Below are positions 27,011 through 37,310 of a stretch of 64,000 nucleotides of DNA, one piece after another. Position numbers and translations under genes: made by a program. How positions within the stretch are numbered: the first letter of the stretch is position 1; the number at the start of each line of letters is the position of its first letter. The stretch spans positions 62,001 to 126,000 of the forward strand of contig CAVPHW010000004.1 in NCBI GenBank assembly GCA_963704835.1, in the 5' to 3' direction. The DNA is from GCA-2746605 sp963704835 (GTDB lineage: Bacteria; Bacteroidota; Ignavibacteria; Ignavibacteriales; Melioribacteraceae). Under the pieces are notes generated by a model. The model did no database searches. It was not told where the DNA came from and worked only from the letters and a program-made list of their open reading frames with translations.

Positions 27011-28810
27011 ATGAAATATTTAATACCGTTTTTACTCTTATTTTCTTTTGCATGCTCCTCTCATATTGAAAAAGATTTAAGCATTCAGAATGCAGCCTCA
27101 AATAATATATCGAAAGAGAATAAAGATTTAGCACAACAATTATTCATTGATGCATCTATCCTTGATATGGAAGGAAAAATTGCGGAAGCTATTTTAGATT
27201 ATCAGGAAGCATTAAGACTTGATCCCAGTCCTGGTATTTATTATTCGCTAGGAAAAGATTATTTAAGGCTTAATAAGCTATCACCCGCTTTAGAAAATAC
27301 TAAAATGGCAGTACAGCTTGAGCCGAATAATATTGAGTATTTAACCTTACTTGGAACAATTTATTCATTCAGTAGAAATATTGATTCATCAAAAACCATT
27401 TTTGAAAAAATCGTTAGGATTGATTCCACAAATGTTACTGCTTGGGTTAATTTAGCACAATTGAATGAAAATGAGCAACCGCTTAAGTCACTTGAGCTCT
27501 ATTATAAAATATTAGAATTAACTGGTCCAGAATGGAATGTGCTTTTAAAAGTTGCTGAATTGAATGAAAGACTGGGAAAAGCAAGTGAAACTGTACATAC
27601 AGTGGAAGAACTACTTGAATTAAACCCTTCTAGTTTAGAGTTGCAGAAATTACTTATTGAGTCTTATATTAAATCAGATCAAAATGAAAAAGCAATAGAA
27701 ATGGTAAATAGCTCAATTGAAATCTTTCCGGAAGACCTTAATCTTATTGAACTGAAGGGAAATGCCTACATAAATATGAAAGAATGGGAAAAAGGAGCTG
27801 ATGAATATAAGAGAATATTAACAAAACCTAACGTTCCGTTAGAAATTAAAATGAGAATTGGGACCGCATTTTATTCAGAAGCACTTAACGATTCAGTAGT
27901 TCTTCCAATTGCTTTTGATATCCTTCAACAGATTGATAAAGATTCAGCAGATTGGCAAATAAATGCTTTCATGGGTGAAATAGCTAATAAGCAAAAGGAA
28001 GATTCACTAACTATTTTTCATTTTAGAAGAGCTATTGAACTTGCAGAGCTTAATACAGATTTGTGGATTAGGTTTGGGCAAATTCTATTTGAAAATGGAG
28101 ATTATATTAATGCTGCATCAGAAATGGAAAAAGGTATTGTTAAATTTCCGAGTAATTTTGTACTTAATTTGATATTAGGATTATCACACTCACAAAATGC
28201 AGAAAATGATAAAGCACTTGAACCTTTGAAAAAAGCAGTTGAGTTAAATCCAAATGATCTAAACGCTACAATGGCTTTAAGCTTTACTCTTAATCAAACA
28301 AAACAGAATGATGAAGCACTGAAATATCTTGAACGAGCATTGCGTATTGATCAAAAAAATACACAAGCCTTAAGCTTAATGGGAATGATTTATGCCGCAA
28401 AAGATATGTTTCCTAAAAGTGATAGCCTTTATGATTTGGTAATTAGAATTGATTCTAACGATATTTTAACACTTAACAACTTTGCGTATTCTTTAGCAGA
28501 AAGAGGGACTAATCTTGAGAAAGCTTTAAAAATGGCTAAAATTGCTGTTGAAAAAGATCCTGAAAATTCTTCTTATTTAGACACAATAGGTTGGGTTTAT
28601 TTCATGATGAATAATTATACTGATGCAAAAGTCTATATAGAAAAGGCAATTAATTATGATTCGACAAATGTTGTTCTTTTAGATCACCTTGGAGATGTTT
28701 ATTTTCGAATGAATGAAACTGAGAAAGCTAAACAATACTGGCAAGAGGCATTAAAGTTGGACGAAACAAAAATAGAAATTCTTGAAAAATTGAAAAAAGG
28801 ATTAGAGTGA
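27011..28810 (+). CDS. TPR-repeat lipoprotein
   Basis: The 599-residue product has a signal peptide ending in a loose lipobox (FSFAC, Cys ~15). From residue ~35 to the end it consists of successive 34-residue tetratricopeptide repeats, at least a dozen, with the typical W-LG-Y-A-P pattern: EAILDYQEALRLDPSPGIYYSLG, ALENTKMAVQLEPNNIEYL, ALKYLERALRIDQKNTQAL, AKQYWQEALKLDETK. TPR arrays are protein-binding scaffolds. It is followed by the DUF4292 gene with a 4-nt GTGA overlap and then the EnvC-like gene, an order I know from other Bacteroidota. A scaffold for outer-membrane lipoprotein or wall-hydrolase assembly is a reasonable inference. Confidence 0.85.
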   Translation: MKYLIPFLLLFSFACSSHIEKDLSIQNAASNNISKENKDLAQQLFIDASILDMEGKIAEAILDYQEALRLDPSPGIYYSLGKDYLRLNKLSPALENTKMAVQLEPNNIEYLTLLGTIYSFSRNIDSSKTIFEKIVRIDSTNVTAWVNLAQLNENEQPLKSLELYYKILELTGPEWNVLLKVAELNERLGKASETVHTVEELLELNPSSLELQKLLIESYIKSDQNEKAIEMVNSSIEIFPEDLNLIELKGNAYINMKEWEKGADEYKRILTKPNVPLEIKMRIGTAFYSEALNDSVVLPIAFDILQQIDKDSADWQINAFMGEIANKQKEDSLTIFHFRRAIELAELNTDLWIRFGQILFENGDYINAASEMEKGIVKFPSNFVLNLILGLSHSQNAENDKALEPLKKAVELNPNDLNATMALSFTLNQTKQNDEALKYLERALRIDQKNTQALSLMGMIYAAKDMFPKSDSLYDLVIRIDSNDILTLNNFAYSLAERGTNLEKALKMAKIAVEKDPENSSYLDTIGWVYFMMNNYTDAKVYIEKAINYDSTNVVLLDHLGDVYFRMNETEKAKQYWQEALKLDETKIEILEKLKKGLE

Positions 28811-29589
28811 CCAATAAATATAAGTTTATTATTAGTTTTTTAATAAGTATTTTCGTACTTAGTTGTGTACCAAGTAAACCAGTTTATGAAGAAGAAATAT
28901 TACCGGCTGATAGATTAATAAAAAAACTAGAAGCTAACAGAAGAAAGATTAAAACCTTTGAAGGATCTGGAATTATTAGCGTAGAATCTAATGAACTAGA
29001 TGCAAAAGCTACTTTTGAAGTATTTTTAAAAAAACCAGATTCACTAAAATTTGTTATTTACGGTCCCTTTGGGATTGACCTTGCGCAAGCTGTAATAACC
29101 TCATCTGAATTCGCTTTTTATGACGTAATGAAGAATACAGTTTACAAAGGTAGGAATGACAATAATATCCTTAAAAAGATTTTTCATATTGATCTAAGTT
29201 TTGGAGAATTAATAGATGCTTTTACCGGTGCAGTAAATCTTACAGATAAGCTGAGGATGGAACCGGATAATTATAGCCTTAATGACGAAGAATATTTTTT
29301 AACCTATGATGACTCTACGGAAAATAGGCAGAGCATTTTTGAAGTGCAGATTAATAATTTAGCTATTAATAAATATCAGCTTTACAAAAACAATAAAATG
29401 CTTTTATTTGAGGGGATATATTCAGACTTTGAAATGTTCGATAGAGTTGCTGTACCCTTAACGGTTGTTATCCAAAATAAACTTAACAAACAAAAAGTAA
29501 CAGTTGACTACAGAAATATTGCTGTAAATGAAGATATTAAAAATATTGGTCTTGATATTCCAAGCGATGCAAGAATAAAAGAATGGTAA
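28807..29589 (+). CDS. DUF4292 lipoprotein, LolB-like fold
   Basis: The 260-residue product starts at GTG 28807, overlapping the previous stop as GTGA. It has a signal peptide with lipobox VLSC (Cys ~20). The mature part starts with a helix (ADRLIKKLEANRRKIKTFEG) and continues as a half-barrel of strands: GIISVESNELDAKATFEVFLKKP, DSLKFVIYGPFGIDLAQAVI, EFAFYDVMKNTVYKG. This matches the DUF4292 family, which is related in fold to LolA/LolB lipoprotein carriers. A function in lipoprotein delivery to the outer membrane is inferred from that relation; no LolB gene of the classical type is seen. It overlaps the EnvC-like gene by 7 nt. Confidence 0.8.
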   Translation: MTNKYKFIISFLISIFVLSCVPSKPVYEEEILPADRLIKKLEANRRKIKTFEGSGIISVESNELDAKATFEVFLKKPDSLKFVIYGPFGIDLAQAVITSSEFAFYDVMKNTVYKGRNDNNILKKIFHIDLSFGELIDAFTGAVNLTDKLRMEPDNYSLNDEEYFLTYDDSTENRQSIFEVQINNLAINKYQLYKNNKMLLFEGIYSDFEMFDRVAVPLTVVIQNKLNKQKVTVDYRNIAVNEDIKNIGLDIPSDARIKEW

Positions 29590-30791
29590 AATTTTTTTTT
29601 ATAATAGTTGGATTTATTATTCCCTCAATTGTTTTTACACAAGTTGAAATTAAACTTGAAGATAAAAACACCGAGCTAAAATCTCTTCGCCAAAAAATTC
29701 AATCTCTAGAAGGTGAGCTGTCAGTTTTATCCGAAAAGGAAAAAAACAATCTTTCCGTTCTTAAGAAAATGGACAATCAAAATTTGTTGTTAAATAAAAA
29801 GATTAAAACTTTAGAAAAAGAAGAAAATCAAAAAGAAAAAAATATAGTTAATTTGAATATTCAGATAACTTCATTACAATCAAGGTTAAACCAATTAAAG
29901 AAAGAGTATGGAGAATATTTAGTTTGGATGTACAAACAGGGCGAAAGTTCAACTCTTAATTATTTATTGAACGCAGAGTCGTTTAATCAAATGTTAATTA
30001 GGTACAAATATTTAGATTATGTACATGGGGCTAGTGAAAGAAATGTAAAAGAATTAAATGAAACAAGAACTAAACTAAGTAATACTATAAGTACATTAGA
30101 AAGTGAAAAAATTGAAAAGACAAAACTTAAGAATGAAAAAATAAAAGAACATGAAAGTTTAGTTTCTAAGAGAGATCAACGCAAGAAAGTTTTAACTTCT
30201 CTAAAAAAAGATAAAAAAAATGTTTCCGTTGAAATTGAAGATAAAAGAAAGATGGAAATTACAATTAAAAGAATGATTGCCGATTTGATTGAAAAAGAGA
30301 GAGAAAGAGAGAGAAAGTTAAGAACTGAAAAATTAAAAGGAAATATTGATAGCTACGAGTTTGATTTTAACTATAGCAGTTTTGAAAATTTTTCTCAATT
30401 AAAAGGTGTACTAAATTGGCCGATTAAATCTGCTAGAATTGGCAGAGGTTTTGGGGAAAATAAAAATGATAAAACGAAAACAGTAACGTTAAATTATGGG
30501 ATTGATATCCTTGCTAGAGACAACAAAGATGTTTTTGCTGTTGCTGAAGGAATAGTAAGTGCAATTGAATGGATTCCAGGTTATGGTAGCGTGCTTATCA
30601 TTACTCACCGAGATAATTTTAGAACCGTTTACGGACATATGACAGACATAAATGTACTGGAAGGGAATAGAGTACAAGCTGGTGATCTTATTGGAAAAGT
30701 AAGCGAAAGTTTAGAAGGCAGTATTCTCCATTTTGAAATCTGGAACGAACGAAACTATCAAAATCCACAAGAATGGTTAGTTAAGAGATAG
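29583..30791 (+). CDS. envC: EnvC-like murein-hydrolase activator (coiled coil plus degenerate M23 domain)
   Basis: The 402-residue product has a signal peptide (to about residue 20), a long coiled coil (~25-255, Lys/Glu/Leu-rich heptads) and a C-terminal LytM/M23 domain (~285-402: IGRGFGENK, AVAEGIVSAIEWIPGYGSVLII, VYGHMTDINVLEGNRVQAGDLIG, LHFEIW). The zinc site is incomplete: the HxGxD motif is NYGID and the HLHFE motif is ILHFE, so one ligand is lost. Degenerate LytM plus coiled coil is the EnvC architecture, in which the protein activates cell-wall amidases at division rather than cutting itself. It overlaps the DUF4292 gene and directly abuts wzx (stop then ATG), so wall remodelling and glycan export genes share a run. 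Confidence 0.85.
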   Translation: MVKFFFIIVGFIIPSIVFTQVEIKLEDKNTELKSLRQKIQSLEGELSVLSEKEKNNLSVLKKMDNQNLLLNKKIKTLEKEENQKEKNIVNLNIQITSLQSRLNQLKKEYGEYLVWMYKQGESSTLNYLLNAESFNQMLIRYKYLDYVHGASERNVKELNETRTKLSNTISTLESEKIEKTKLKNEKIKEHESLVSKRDQRKKVLTSLKKDKKNVSVEIEDKRKMEITIKRMIADLIEKERERERKLRTEKLKGNIDSYEFDFNYSSFENFSQLKGVLNWPIKSARIGRGFGENKNDKTKTVTLNYGIDILARDNKDVFAVAEGIVSAIEWIPGYGSVLIITHRDNFRTVYGHMTDINVLEGNRVQAGDLIGKVSESLEGSILHFEIWNERNYQNPQEWLVKR

Positions 30792-32087
30792 ATGCAACTT
30801 TATGATTATTTTAAAAAGACATTATCTAAAAACAGAGTTTTAGCCAAGAATTTTTCTTCGCTCTCAATACTTCAGATTTCTCAATACATTTTCCCATTAG
30901 TAACTTTTCCATATTTAGTTAGAGTTTTAGGTCCAGATGGATATGGTCTTGTTGCTTTTGCTACCGCTTTCGTGGGTTACTTTACTGTATTTACCGATTA
31001 TGGATTTAACCTTTCTGCAACAAGAGAAGTATCAATTCATAGAAAAGATCCTCATAAAATATCTAATATATTTAATTCAGTTCTTAGTATTAAGTTAATA
31101 CTCTTTACTGCAAGCATTATTATTTTTTTGCCAATAGTTTATGCGTTTGCTCGATTTAATCAAGATATTGAAATTTATTTAATTAGTTTTGTTTCGGTTT
31201 TAGGTACAACTTTATTCCCAGTGTGGTTTTTTCAAGGGACTGAGAGAATGGGATTTATCACTTTTATAAATGTTCTTGTAAAAGCCGTGTGGGTTATAGC
31301 AGTTTTTGTTTTTGTTCAATCAAGAAGTGATATTTTACTTTTAGTCGCTCTAAATTCTTTAAGTTCTTTGTTAGTTGGAATTATCGGTCTTATAGTTGTT
31401 AAATATTATTTTAATTTAACATTTTCAATTCCTTCTATAGAGAACATAAAGCTTCAATTTGTGGAAGGATGGCACTATTTTCTATCTACAGCTTCAATTA
31501 GCTTATATACCCTTTCAAATGTTTTCATTTTAGGATTATTTGCTAGCGATACAATTGTTGGATATTTCTCAGCAGCAGATAAAATTAGGCATGCATTACA
31601 AAATATTACTGATACTGCGGGAAGAACAATATTCCCATATTTATCGGCCGAATTTAAAAGATCAAAAGTTGCAGCTTTTATTTTTTTGAGGAAATTTATC
31701 AAAATTGTAGGTAGCATTCTCATTGTAAGTTGTTTATTACTTTTTATATTTTCAGAGCCTATAGTGTATTTAATTCTTGGAGTAGATTATGTGGAATCAA
31801 TAATCTTACTTAAAATAATTTCTTTTTTACCACTTATAATATTTTTTAGCAATGTTGCTGGAGTGCAAACTATGCTAAATTTGGGTTTCAAAAGAGATTT
31901 TGCAAATATTATTCTTATTTCGGGAATTTTAAATATTATTATTTCTTTTATAGTTGTTCCAGTCTTTTTAAGTATTGGTTCTGCCATAATGGTGCTTTTT
32001 ACAGAAATACTTGTTACATCCCAAATGGTTATTTTCTTAAGAAAGAATGATATTAATATCTTTAAAAGTTTATTGAATAATTCATGA
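30792..32087 (+). CDS. wzx: Wzx-type O-antigen/polysaccharide flippase
   Basis: A 431-residue inner-membrane protein with about 12 membrane helices, of the MOP/polysaccharide-synthesis type. Near the N-terminus it shows SILQISQYIFPLVTFPYLVRVLGPDGYGLVAFATAFVGYF, the typical opening of the family. It moves undecaprenyl-linked oligosaccharide repeat units across the inner membrane. The gene starts directly after the EnvC stop and overlaps glf by 4 nt (ATGA). It is the first gene of the glycan locus (30.8-38.0 kb). No Wzy polymerase or Wzz regulator is recognised in the window. Confidence 0.9.
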   Translation: MQLYDYFKKTLSKNRVLAKNFSSLSILQISQYIFPLVTFPYLVRVLGPDGYGLVAFATAFVGYFTVFTDYGFNLSATREVSIHRKDPHKISNIFNSVLSIKLILFTASIIIFLPIVYAFARFNQDIEIYLISFVSVLGTTLFPVWFFQGTERMGFITFINVLVKAVWVIAVFVFVQSRSDILLLVALNSLSSLLVGIIGLIVVKYYFNLTFSIPSIENIKLQFVEGWHYFLSTASISLYTLSNVFILGLFASDTIVGYFSAADKIRHALQNITDTAGRTIFPYLSAEFKRSKVAAFIFLRKFIKIVGSILIVSCLLLFIFSEPIVYLILGVDYVESIILLKIISFLPLIIFFSNVAGVQTMLNLGFKRDFANIILISGILNIIISFIVVPVFLSIGSAIMVLFTEILVTSQMVIFLRKNDINIFKSLLNNS

Positions 32088-33181
32088 AATACGATTATCT
32101 AATTGTTGGAGCCGGATTTGCCGGAAGTGTTTTTGCTGAAAGACTTGCAAGTCAATTAAATAAAAAAGTTTTAATTGTTGAAAAAAGAAATCATATTGGT
32201 GGAAATGCATACGATGAATATGACGAACATGGAATTTTAGTTCATAGATATGGACCTCATATATTCCACACAAATAGTAAAAAAGTCTTTGATTATCTCT
32301 CTCAATTTACAGAATGGAGATTTTACGAACATAGAGTTTTAGCGAAATTAAACAATGAACTTTATCCAATTCCAATAAACAGAACTACAATAAATAAATT
32401 ATATAATAAAAATTTTACGACAGAAGAAGAAATTGTTGAGTTTTATAATAATGTACGAGAAAAAAGATATCCAATAAAAAATTCAGAAGATATAATTGTA
32501 AACCAAGTTGGTATTGACTTATATGAAAAGTTCTTTAAATTTTACACAAAGAAACAATGGAATTTAGATCCATCTGAATTATCTCCAACTGTCTGCGGAA
32601 GAATACCGGTTAGAACAAATGAAGATGATAGATATTTTACAGATAAATATCAGTTTATGCCGAAAGATGGTTACACAAAAATGTTTGAGAAAATTTTAAA
32701 CCACAAAAATATTGAAGTTGTATTGAATACAGATTATAAAAGCATTTTAAATGATATTAAATTTGATAAAATGATTTATACCGGACCAATTGATTATTTC
32801 TTTGATTATCAATTTGGGAAACTTCCATACCGCTCAATAAAATTTGAAATGAAGAATTACAATAAAGAAAAATTCCAAGAAGCTGCAGTAATAAATTATG
32901 TTGAAAGTAAACCAAAACAAACACGAGTAACTGAGTATAAATATTTAACCGGTCAACAAAATAAATCAACAACAATTAGCAAAGAGTTCCCACAAAAAAC
33001 CGGTGAACCATATTATCCAATTCCGACAATAGAAAACCAAAAATTATATAAAAAATATAAATCTGAAACTGCCAAACTAAAAAATGTAAAATTCTGCGGA
33101 AGACTTGCTGAGTATAGGTATTTTAATATGGATCAGGTGGTAGCTAACTCTTTAATAAAATTTGAAAAATTCGACTTTTAA
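32084..33181 (+). CDS. glf: UDP-galactopyranose mutase
   Basis: Glf is an FAD enzyme that converts UDP-galactopyranose to UDP-galactofuranose, supplying galactofuranose for surface glycans. The 365-residue protein opens with the dinucleotide-binding fold YDYLIVGAGFAGSVFAERLA, then RNHIGGNAYDEYDEHGILVHRYGPHIFHTNSKKVF, FYTKKQWNLDPSELS, RIPVRTNEDDRYFTDKYQ and a C-terminal GRLAEYRYFNMDQVV; all are standard Glf blocks. Length is normal and the frame is intact. It overlaps wzx (ATGA) and is followed with no gap by a family 2 glycosyltransferase. The glycan made here therefore probably contains galactofuranose. Confidence 0.95.
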   Translation: MKYDYLIVGAGFAGSVFAERLASQLNKKVLIVEKRNHIGGNAYDEYDEHGILVHRYGPHIFHTNSKKVFDYLSQFTEWRFYEHRVLAKLNNELYPIPINRTTINKLYNKNFTTEEEIVEFYNNVREKRYPIKNSEDIIVNQVGIDLYEKFFKFYTKKQWNLDPSELSPTVCGRIPVRTNEDDRYFTDKYQFMPKDGYTKMFEKILNHKNIEVVLNTDYKSILNDIKFDKMIYTGPIDYFFDYQFGKLPYRSIKFEMKNYNKEKFQEAAVINYVESKPKQTRVTEYKYLTGQQNKSTTISKEFPQKTGEPYYPIPTIENQKLYKKYKSETAKLKNVKFCGRLAEYRYFNMDQVVANSLIKFEKFDF

Positions 33182-34074
33182 ATGAATAATCCATTAGTGA
33201 CAGTCAATATATTATCTTTTAATAGAAAAGAAGAATTGAGAATTACTTTAACAAAAGTCTTTGAGCAGGATTACAAAAATATTGAAGTAATTGTTGTAGA
33301 TAATTCTTCGTCTGATGGCAGTCAAAAGATGGTTAGAGAAGAATTTCCTAGTGTAAATATAATTGAATTAAATGAAAATATTGGAATTGCTGGTTGGAAT
33401 AAAGGATTTGAAATTGCAAAAGGTAAGTATGTTCTGGTTTTGGATGATGATAGTTATCGCTGAGAATGATACAATAGAGAAAGGTATAAAAATAATATCA
33501 TCTGATATTAACATTGGAGTTGTAGCTTGTAAAATTGTTAATCCCATATCTGGTCTAATTGAAACAAAATCATTACCATACTATCCTCTGACATTTGTTG
33601 GATGTGGGGCAATTTTAAAAGAAATTCTTTTATGAACATCGGTTACTATGATACGCATTATTTTTTATATATGAATGAAATAGATCTTTCTGCAAGATTA
33701 ATTGATAAAGAATATAAAATAGTTTATGATGAAAATGTAATCGTATATCATTGTATTTCTTTTAAGAATCGATTATTTAAAAAAAATGGTTTCGATATAA
33801 AAAGGTATGATAATGAGTTTTGGGGGATGTATTATTTTCTTTTTACAAAGTTTGAATATAAGTATAGCATAGTTGCGATAATCAAGTTATTATTCAATAG
33901 AGTTATAATTGTTTTAGTAAAAGGAGAATTATTATTATTCTTTAAAATTTCAGAACAATTATTCTTAAAAGAGAAATATTATCCAAGAACAGAAATCCTT
34001 TAAGTAAAAGAACTCAATCAATATATAATTATGGCAGAACTTTTTCTCTATATGATGGAACTGACTCGCTTTGA
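33182..34074 (+). CDS. Glycosyltransferase family 2 (WbbL-like), three frameshifts
   Basis: The opening VTVNILSFNRKEELRITLTKV, VIVVDNSSSDGSQKM and VLVLDDDSY (nucleotide-binding Asp motif) identify a GT-A family 2 transferase. An extra C at 33458 shifts the frame; the protein resumes AENDTIEKGIKI. A missing A near 33617-33621 shifts it again to RNSFMNIGYYDTHYFLYMNEIDLSARLI, the acceptor-side motif typical of rhamnosyltransferase-like WbbL proteins. A third missing base near 33990 extends the reading to RNPLSKRTQSIYNYG and stop TGA at 34072-34074. Corrected length is about 297 residues. The start ATG follows the glf stop without a gap. Sugar specificity is unknown. Confidence 0.75.
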
Positions 34075-34107
34075 AAAAAAATATATTAAATTAAAAATAT
34101 TTTAGCA

Positions 34108-35189
34108 ATGTTAAATTTTTTTTTGATAAAGTTTTTATTTTTTTTCGATTTTGTTTCTAATAGGAAAAATAATTTATTATTTATTTCAACATCGAGTTAG
34201 GAGATCTTTTTTTAATACATCAGTAATAGAAACATTTAACAACTGTAATTCAGAATACAAGTATCTTTTAATAAAAAGTAACCAAGTTGAATTTTTTGAA
34301 TATTATGAAGGTAAAGTTGGATTAATAAGTGTCAATTATGATAAATATAGTAAAAATATATTTTACAAAATCTGGTTTCTTGTCAGGTTCAGGCAATATA
34401 AAATTGAATTGATAATAAATTTGAAATCCAAATAGAAGTAGTTGATGATGATTTATCGATTAACTCAGGAGCTAGAGTTAAAATAGCCTTTTATAAGGTT
34501 GATAAAAATTATCCAAAATTATTTAAGAATTATTTTGATTTTTTTTACAATGAAATAGTATTTTGTACTAAAGGAAATTATATTAGCGATTTAATTTGGT
34601 TTTTAAAAAGAATTGACGTTAATGCCTTTTTTGATAAAAAAATTTATCTTGATCAAAATACTTATGATAAAATTCTAAAGCAAACACTTAATAAAATTTA
34701 TGCAAATAATAAAAAAATAGTGGTTGTTCAATTTTATGGTAGTAATATCATCAAATCGCTTGACAAGAATTATTACAAAGAAATTTTAGACTTAATAAAG
34801 GAAGATTTCAAGATTTTACTTATAGGAAATATGCAAGAAATAGAGTTTCTCAATGAATTTAGTTTAATTAAAAATGTTTATATCATGGCTGGAAAATTGA
34901 GTCTACTAGAAAGTATTTGCATTACAAAATACTCTTCATTATTTATAGGAATAGATTCTGTATTTGCACATTTTGCTAGATATTTCAATATTCCGCATGG
35001 CTATTTCTTGGCGGTGGGGGATATGATATTATGTTCCCTAAATCTGCTTACGATAATAGAAATAAATTTGAACGAGTATTATTTAATAAGGTTGATTGTT
35101 TTGGTTGCTTATGGAATTGTATTTATAATGAAGCCATATGTTTACAGAGCATAGAAAAGAATAAAATTATTGCGAAATTACAAAGCTAA
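34108..35189 (+). pseudogene. GT9 (heptosyltransferase)-like glycosyltransferase, four frameshifts
   Basis: Piecing together the frames gives one protein. It runs MLNFFLIKF...NNLLFISTS, then ELGDLF (frame shift near 34192), NTSVIETFNNCNSEYKYLLIK (shift near 34212, in a T-run), then after a shift near 34405 a long stretch ending IGIDSVFAHFARYFNIP, and after a shift in the five-G run near 35016-35020 a tail GGYDIMFPKSA...FGCLWNCIYNE...AKLQS to TAA 35187-35189. The ExGD motif near the start and the D-S-x-x-x-H element near the end recall ADP-heptose:LPS heptosyltransferases (GT9). The four lesions are each one base. The family assignment is moderate; the reconstruction is by eye. It sits between two family 2 transferase genes in the glycan locus. 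Confidence 0.6.
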
Positions 35190-35195
35190 TTGCTT

Positions 35196-36193
35196 ATGTT
35201 AAATAATTCTGAACTACCAATTACTGTTTTGTTGCCAACATTTAATTCTGCCATTATTTGCCTATTTCAATTAGAAGTATCTTAAATCAGTCCTACTCAA
35301 ATTTTGAATTTTTAATTATTGATGATGGTTCCACAGATAACACTAAAGCAGTAGTTGAGTCGTTTACTGATTATAGAATTAGATATGTTAGAAAAATAAA
35401 TTCTCGATTAGCGGATACTTTAAATTTTGGATTAAAAATTGCAAAATATGATTGGATCGCGAGAATGGATGCTGATGATATTGCGCATCCAAGAAGAATT
35501 GAAAGTCAGTTAAGTAGTATGAGTTTTGAAGAAAATGAAATTTGTGTATCCAACTCATTGTACTTTGAAAATGCAAAAATAAAATATTGTATTGATACTC
35601 CGGTTGATTCGGATAAGGTAAAAGAAAAACTATCATTACATTCGATTATTTGTCATTCAAGTGTAGTTTATAATAGAAATTTTATTTTAGCAAAAGGTGG
35701 TTATAATAAGTTTCTAAAGGTATTTGAAGATTATGAATTATGGTTGAGAATAAAAGACGAGGTTAAATTCAATATTATTAATAAATATCTTATGTATATA
35801 CGAATAAATCCAAAATCACTCCAACGCAATAATTCTCATGAAAAACAACGATTAGTTTATATGATTCAAGAACCATACTATATTAATTTTCAGACATATT
35901 TTCAATCTGTTGATACCCAACATGAAATGATTTTAAGAGGATGGCGAGAATATTTTTATGGTGAAGATTATAAAGCAATTAAACATTGGAAAAGGTTGGG
36001 AATACGTATTCTCAAATATCCAAGAGTTTTAATGGCAATAATTCTGATTAAAATTTTACCCCAAAAAGATTTAATTAGTTTTAGAAATAGTAAATTAAAA
36101 CTAAAACTAGATTATCAATTAAAAAAAATACTAAGAAATAGGAAAATATTAAAAGGATTAACTAACTATGAATTATTACTATTTAAAATGTGA
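35196..36193 (+). CDS. Glycosyltransferase family 2, one frameshift
   Basis: The ATG at 35196 opens MLNNSELPITVLLPTFNSA, the normal start of a GT2 protein. One missing T in the run at 35257-35259 breaks the frame, which resumes LPISIRSILNQSYSNFEFLIIDDGSTDNTKAV. The metal/nucleotide motif ARMDADDIAHPRRIE is the GT2 DxD element, and FEDYELWLRI holds the likely catalytic acid in the ED motif. The C-terminal ~100 residues are helical and basic, possibly membrane-associating. Corrected length is about 332 residues. Sugar and acceptor are unknown; its position favours assembly of the same oligosaccharide unit as its neighbours. Confidence 0.8.
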
Positions 36194-36252
36194 TAAAAGC
36201 TAATCAAAGAAAATATTTTAAAAATTTAGATTCAAACATTAACTCCAACTAG

Positions 36253-37310
36253 ATGAATATTTTATTATTACAAAATACATTTAATCAGACCTGTGGTGTA
36301 ACAAGAAGTATTTTAAATTTAGTCGATAGTTTTAATAAATATCCCAAATATCATTTTTTTTTAATTGTTGAAGAGAACAATCTTGTGAATTTAGAAAATA
36401 GACATAACCTGGAAAAAGTTGTTGTTTATAATTCTTCCAAACTAATGTTCTTTTTTCATTTATTATTATTTATTAAAAAAAATAAAATAGATGTAATTCA
36501 TTCTCATCATAGATATTTTGATTTAGTCTCATTTGTTGCTTCAAAAATATTTTCTGTAAAAACAATAATGACAGTTCATAGTAAAGTTTTAGGGCTTAGA
36601 AAAATCAGTTATAATTCAGAAAAAATAATCGCAGTATCAAATGCAATTCTCAGTCATTTAGTTAAAGAATTTAAAATAAATAAAAATAAAATAACTGTAA
36701 TACCAAATTCAATTGATATTGAGAAAGTTAAGATTACTACCGGGAAAGAAATATTATTAAAAGAACTTAATATTGAGGAAGGTAAAAAAATAATTGGTTA
36801 TTTAGGCAGAATAGATATAAAAGAAAAAGGGATTGATATTTTACTAAAAGCAATTAATAAAGTTGATAGGGATATAATTTTACTCTTAATTGGAAAAGGT
36901 TCTAATGAAGAATATGTTAAAAATTTTATAAAAAATTGTAGACATAGAATTATTTTGTTAAAGGAAACTACAAAAGTATATGACTATTATAATGTTATGA
37001 ATATATTTGTCTTACCATCTAGAATCGATCCATTTCCCACAGTACTTATGGAGGCCGAGTTTCAAAATTACCAGTAATTGCTAGTAATGTTGATGGAATT
37101 CCAGAAATAATAGACAATAATGTAAATGGGCTATTATTTGAATCAGAAAATTCTGAAGAATTGGCTGAAAAAATTGAATTTCTTTTAGAAAATATTGAGT
37201 TTGCGAAAAAATTAGGTCAGAATCTTTATCAAAAAGTTATTGAAAATTATACTACGGAAAGAAATGTAAAGAAAATGGAAGAATTATATATAAGCCTTTA
37301 TAAATCATAA
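36253..37310 (+). CDS. Glycosyltransferase family 4 (GT-B), one frameshift
   Basis: The N-terminal domain opens MNILLLQNTFNQTCGVTRSI with the glycine-poor start often seen in GT4, then DVIHSHHRYFDL, AVSNAILSHLVKEF and NSIDIEKVK. The C-terminal domain follows: GYLGRIDIKEKGIDILLKAI and VLPSRIDPFPTVLMEA. The frame stops at 37077 through one missing base near 37057-37062 and then resumes as VSKLPVIASNVDGIPEIIDNNVNGLLF, the EX7E-region tail of GT4 enzymes, to TAA 37308-37310. Corrected length is about 352 residues. It belongs to the same locus, and wecG follows immediately (TAA then ATG). Confidence 0.85.
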
